Shown piece after piece: positions 61,054 to 64,000 of a stretch of DNA of 64,000 nt. The notes under the pieces are model-generated. The model searched no databases, had not been told where the DNA came from, and was given only the letters and a program-made list of their open reading frames with translations. This DNA comes from Sphaerospermopsis kisseleviana NIES-73 (GTDB lineage Bacteria > Cyanobacteriota > Cyanobacteriia > Cyanobacteriales > Nostocaceae): contig NZ_AP018314.1 in NCBI RefSeq assembly GCF_002368075.1, positions 2,961,278 through 3,025,277 of the forward strand. The letters are read 5' to 3'. The position numbers and the translations under genes were made by a program. How positions within the stretch are numbered: the first letter of the stretch is position 1; each line of letters starts with the position of its first letter.

Positions 61054-64000
61054 TTACAAATTAACTTCTTGTTGTTGATATAGGTAGAAATAATGACCTT
61101 TAGCAGTCATTAATTCTTGATGATTACCTTGTTCTATCACCCTACCGCCATCCATAACAACGATTGTATCTGCATTACTAACAGTATTGAGACGGTGAGT
61201 AATAAAGAAGACTGTTTTACCTTGAAAAGCTCTAGCTAAGTTGAGGCATATTTGTCTTTCTGTGGGATAATCTAAGGCGCTGGTAGCTTCGTCCAAAACT
61301 AATAATTTAGGTTTTTGTAAAATGGAACGAGCGATCGCTATCCTCTGTCTTTGTCCTCCAGAAAGATTAGAACCTTTTTCCCCTACTCTGGTGTTATAAC
61401 CATTGGGCAAATTCATGATAAATTCATGGGCAACTGCTATCCTGGCCGCTTCGATAATTTCTTCTGTAGTTGCATCAGGATTAGTCAATGCAATATTTTC
61501 TTTTACAGTACCATCAAACAAAAGCGGATCTTGCGGTACAACCCCAATTTGTCTGCGTACTGAATAAAGTTCTACTTTGCTGATGTCGTAACCATCAATC
61601 AAAATTCTGCCAGACTCGACGTTATAAAGTCTCAGCAGTAATTTCATCATTGTGCTTTTACCTGAACCACTTTGTCCGACAATACCGACAAATGTACCAG
61701 AGGGAAAATCAAGACTCACATTGTTTAGTTGCAGTGGTCCACTGGGAGCAAAGCGGAAGCAAACATTTTCATATTTAACAGCACCCATGATCCCAGGTAA
61801 GGGAATATTATCTTTGTCTGTTTCTGCTTCTTGGGGTGTGTCCACAATATCACTTAATCGCTCTAAAGATAAACCAGTTTCTTGGAAGTTTTGCCAAAGT
61901 TGTGCTAACCGCAAAATAGGACTAGTCACATAACTGGAGATAATTCTAAAGGCGATTAATTCCCCTAATGTTAATTCTCCTTTTAATACTAAATAAGCTC
62001 CTACCCACAAAACTAATAAGCTACTGAGTTTGTTGAGAAACTGACTGGTAGAATTAGCTAAAGTGGAAGTGATGACTGTTTTAAAACCTGCGGATACAAA
62101 CCGAGCATAACGTTCTTGCCAGGAAAAACGCGATCGCAATTCAATATTTTGCGCCTTTACTGTTTGAATACCTGACATTACCTCCACTAAATAAGATTGA
62201 GTTGCTGCATTACGTTCTGCTTTGGTACGTAATTGTCGGCTCACCGTGGGGGCGGCAATTAATGTAATCACCACAAATAGGGGAATTGTTCCCAAACCCA
62301 CTAAAGTTAATTGCCAACTATAAAACAGCATCACGATGATATAAACCACCGAGAATACTGCATCTAATACCACTGTTAAAGCTGTCCCTGTGAGAAACTG
62401 ACGGATATTTTCTAATTCATTGATGCGAGTTGCTAGTTCACCCACAGGTCTACGTTCAAAATAACGTAAAGGTAATCTGAGTAAATGGTCAATAATTTGT
62501 GACCCTAAGCTCATGTCAATGCGGTTGGTTGTATCCACAAATAAGTATGTCCGCAATGTAGTTAGTATTGCTTCAAATACACCCACTGCTAATAATAACA
62601 CCCCTAAAATATTCAGGGTATTAATACTATTTTGAACAATGACTTTATCAATGATTAATTGAATAACCAAAGGATTAGCTAAAGCAGCTAATTGGACGAA
62701 AAAGGAAGCGATAAAGACTTCTATTAATACCCGACGGTGACGTGATAGATAAGGTAAAAACCAACTTAACCCAAAGCGTTGTTGCGGTGTTTCTTGGGTA
62801 GCACCGATAAGTAATACCCGCAGTTGTGGTTGTAATGTGGTTTCATCAGTTGCTATTTCTTCCAGTAGTTTGCTTGGTTTGCAATTAATTATTCCTTTTG
62901 ATGGCACAGCTAAAACTACTGTATTTTCATCTACTGCATAGATCACAGCATAGCTATCTTGATATTGAATTAGTGCTGGTGTAGAAATGCGTGTAATTGC
63001 AGTGGCGGGAATATCTACTAATTGGGATCTCAGTCCAATTAATTCTTCTCCCACATAAGCACAAAGTTGAAGGGATATATTACCATGACGTTTAATGTTG
63101 TCGTTTAAAGTCCGACGTACTACTTCTTTACGCAAGGGAACTTGTAAATGCTTGGCCAGCATTTGCAAACAAGCCAAGGTAGAATTTATTTCCCCCTGTC
63201 CACGAAAAAATGGGTATTGTTGGTGGTGTTTTTTCTCTGATGGTGTTTGGCGTTGGGAAGGAATAACTTCTTCTACTGTGGCGTAGGGAATTTCTATTTC
63301 ATCTGTGTTTTGTTGTTGATTATATGTTAGTTCTGCCTCTACTAGTTCTGGATTGAGGAATGATAAATCTGGGGGATTGATACCTAATAACCGTGCTGGA
63401 CTGCTCCCTGTTACTTCGATCATTCCTCTAGTATGACTAGATTCTAACGGAGAATTAGGGGGAAAATTAGCTACTGTACCACCACTAACAAACCAAATTT
63501 TATCACTTTCTAGTTGTGTAAAAGAGGATTTTCCTGGTGGTAGGTAATGAATTTTTGCCTCTGATAAAATTTCTTGACTGATGTCTTTGATATTTAAATT
63601 GGCATTAGCTTGTTGTGCTAACAGTGGGCTGAGAATATCAAATACTTCTGAGATGTCACTACAGTTTTGACGATCATTAGCAAAGGCTGGATTTTGGCGT
63701 AGTAGACTTAAATAATCTGCTGTACTCAAGGTTAAACAAATCACTTCTGTGGATGCGATCGCTGTTTCACAAGCAATCTGCCGCATCAAACTAATTTCCC
63801 CAATTATTGCTCCTGGTTCTAGGATTTTCAGGGTAATTGGTAATTGGGTTTGGGGGTGATATCCCAACAGTCTCACTTTTCCCTCGTACAGAATCGCTAT
63901 TCTATCTGGTAGTTTTTCTTTACCAATGATTTTTTGTCCTATGCGATAGCGTAGAGCTTGTTGTTGTGATAGTAAATTGCGTCTTTCCTGGGCTGATAGT
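61054..64000 (-). CDS. ABC exporter with degenerate C39 peptidase and cNMP-like domains (5' end cut)
   Basis: At least 981 residues; the frame stays open to the window edge, so the start is outside. Order: cyclic-nucleotide-binding-like domain(s) (GAIIGEISLMRQIACETA), C39-like domain (63200-62870 region), membrane domain, then a nucleotide-binding domain with Walker A GQSGSGKST, LSGGQRQRIAIARS, LLVLDEATSALD and FITHR. In the C39 domain the catalytic C, H and D positions read S (63181-63183), S (in YQDSYAVIYAV) and V (in VLAVPSKG), so it cannot be a thiol peptidase. It resembles the inactive C39-like domain of HlyB-type exporters. Paired with HlyD for type I secretion. Confidence 0.92.
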   Translation of the reverse strand, partial: LSAQERRNLLSQQQALRYRIGQKIIGKEKLPDRIAILYEGKVRLLGYHPQTQLPITLKILEPGAIIGEISLMRQIACETAIASTEVICLTLSTADYLSLLRQNPAFANDRQNCSDISEVFDILSPLLAQQANANLNIKDISQEILSEAKIHYLPPGKSSFTQLESDKIWFVSGGTVANFPPNSPLESSHTRGMIEVTGSSPARLLGINPPDLSFLNPELVEAELTYNQQQNTDEIEIPYATVEEVIPSQRQTPSEKKHHQQYPFFRGQGEINSTLACLQMLAKHLQVPLRKEVVRRTLNDNIKRHGNISLQLCAYVGEELIGLRSQLVDIPATAITRISTPALIQYQDSYAVIYAVDENTVVLAVPSKGIINCKPSKLLEEIATDETTLQPQLRVLLIGATQETPQQRFGLSWFLPYLSRHRRVLIEVFIASFFVQLAALANPLVIQLIIDKVIVQNSINTLNILGVLLLAVGVFEAILTTLRTYLFVDTTNRIDMSLGSQIIDHLLRLPLRYFERRPVGELATRINELENIRQFLTGTALTVVLDAVFSVVYIIVMLFYSWQLTLVGLGTIPLFVVITLIAAPTVSRQLRTKAERNAATQSYLVEVMSGIQTVKAQNIELRSRFSWQERYARFVSAGFKTVITSTLANSTSQFLNKLSSLLVLWVGAYLVLKGELTLGELIAFRIISSYVTSPILRLAQLWQNFQETGLSLERLSDIVDTPQEAETDKDNIPLPGIMGAVKYENVCFRFAPSGPLQLNNVSLDFPSGTFVGIVGQSGSGKSTMMKLLLRLYNVESGRILIDGYDISKVELYSVRRQIGVVPQDPLLFDGTVKENIALTNPDATTEEIIEAARIAVAHEFIMNLPNGYNTRVGEKGSNLSGGQRQRIAIARSILQKPKLLVLDEATSALDYPTERQICLNLARAFQGKTVFFITHRLNTVSNADTIVVMDGGRVIEQGNHQELMTAKGHYFYLYQQQEVNL

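Overview
The window comes from a filamentous, AT-rich cyanobacterium, most likely of the Nostocales (Anabaena/Dolichospermum/Aphanizomenon type). The basis is the many GCGATCGC (HIP1) sites, the photosystem II repair protein Psb32, system II cytochrome c biogenesis genes, NifJ, heptameric short tandem repeats (STRR) and dense small palindromic or MITE-like repeats. No rRNA or tRNA gene was recognised.

Layout. 0-2.5 kb: the trailing end of one CRISPR array (37-nt repeats) and a CRISPR-linked WYL regulator (TIGR03985-like). 3-24 kb: a GT4 glycosyltransferase, psb32, surE, a broken small membrane gene, SUI1, YqaE/Pmp3, a DUF1295-like enzyme, a large exported glycine-rich protein, two VapBC-like modules, nifJ, ccdA-ccs1, a kinase-like gene, hicAB, queF, the SRP RNA and small conserved genes. 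24-34.5 kb: a lysozyme, glyS, murD, ilvA, a DUF262-HEPN gene pair, a truncated Uma2 gene and a ureohydrolase. 34.4-35.5 kb: six tandem hairpin-ended units on the minus strand that look like a family of small RNA genes. 36-41 kb: a lipoprotein flanked by two MITEs, a Rieske oxygenase, ribokinase, a deaminase and a nuclease.

41-55 kb is a type III-B CRISPR-Cas locus. The minus strand carries cmr2 (cas10, no HD domain), cmr3, cmr4, cmr5, a double-length cmr6-like RAMP gene and a CARF-HEPN ribonuclease. Divergent from it is a P-loop kinase-WYL fusion. Further right are a 9-repeat CRISPR array, a Csx18-like small membrane protein, cas1 and cas2. No cas6 or separate cmr1 is present. One 15-bp motif occurs twice in the cmr2/kinase-WYL divergent promoter region and once on each side of the CRISPR array, so it is a good candidate operator for the WYL protein. 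Three of the eight spacers in this array contain 7-8 bp inverted repeats with 7-8 nt loops.

55-64 kb: a DgcA/DgcN-like pair (enolase superfamily and DUF1611), a second GT4 glycosyltransferase paralogous to the first, and a type I secretion pair. That pair is an HlyD adaptor and an ABC exporter cut by the window edge; the exporter's C39 peptidase domain has lost all three catalytic residues.

Repeats have shaped this region strongly. Six copies of a palindromic MITE (one with another MITE nested in it), three copies of a TA-flanked MITE and many STRRs are present. Repeat sequence is also found in frame inside nifJ (twice) and murD, and it forms the C-termini of both glycosyltransferases.
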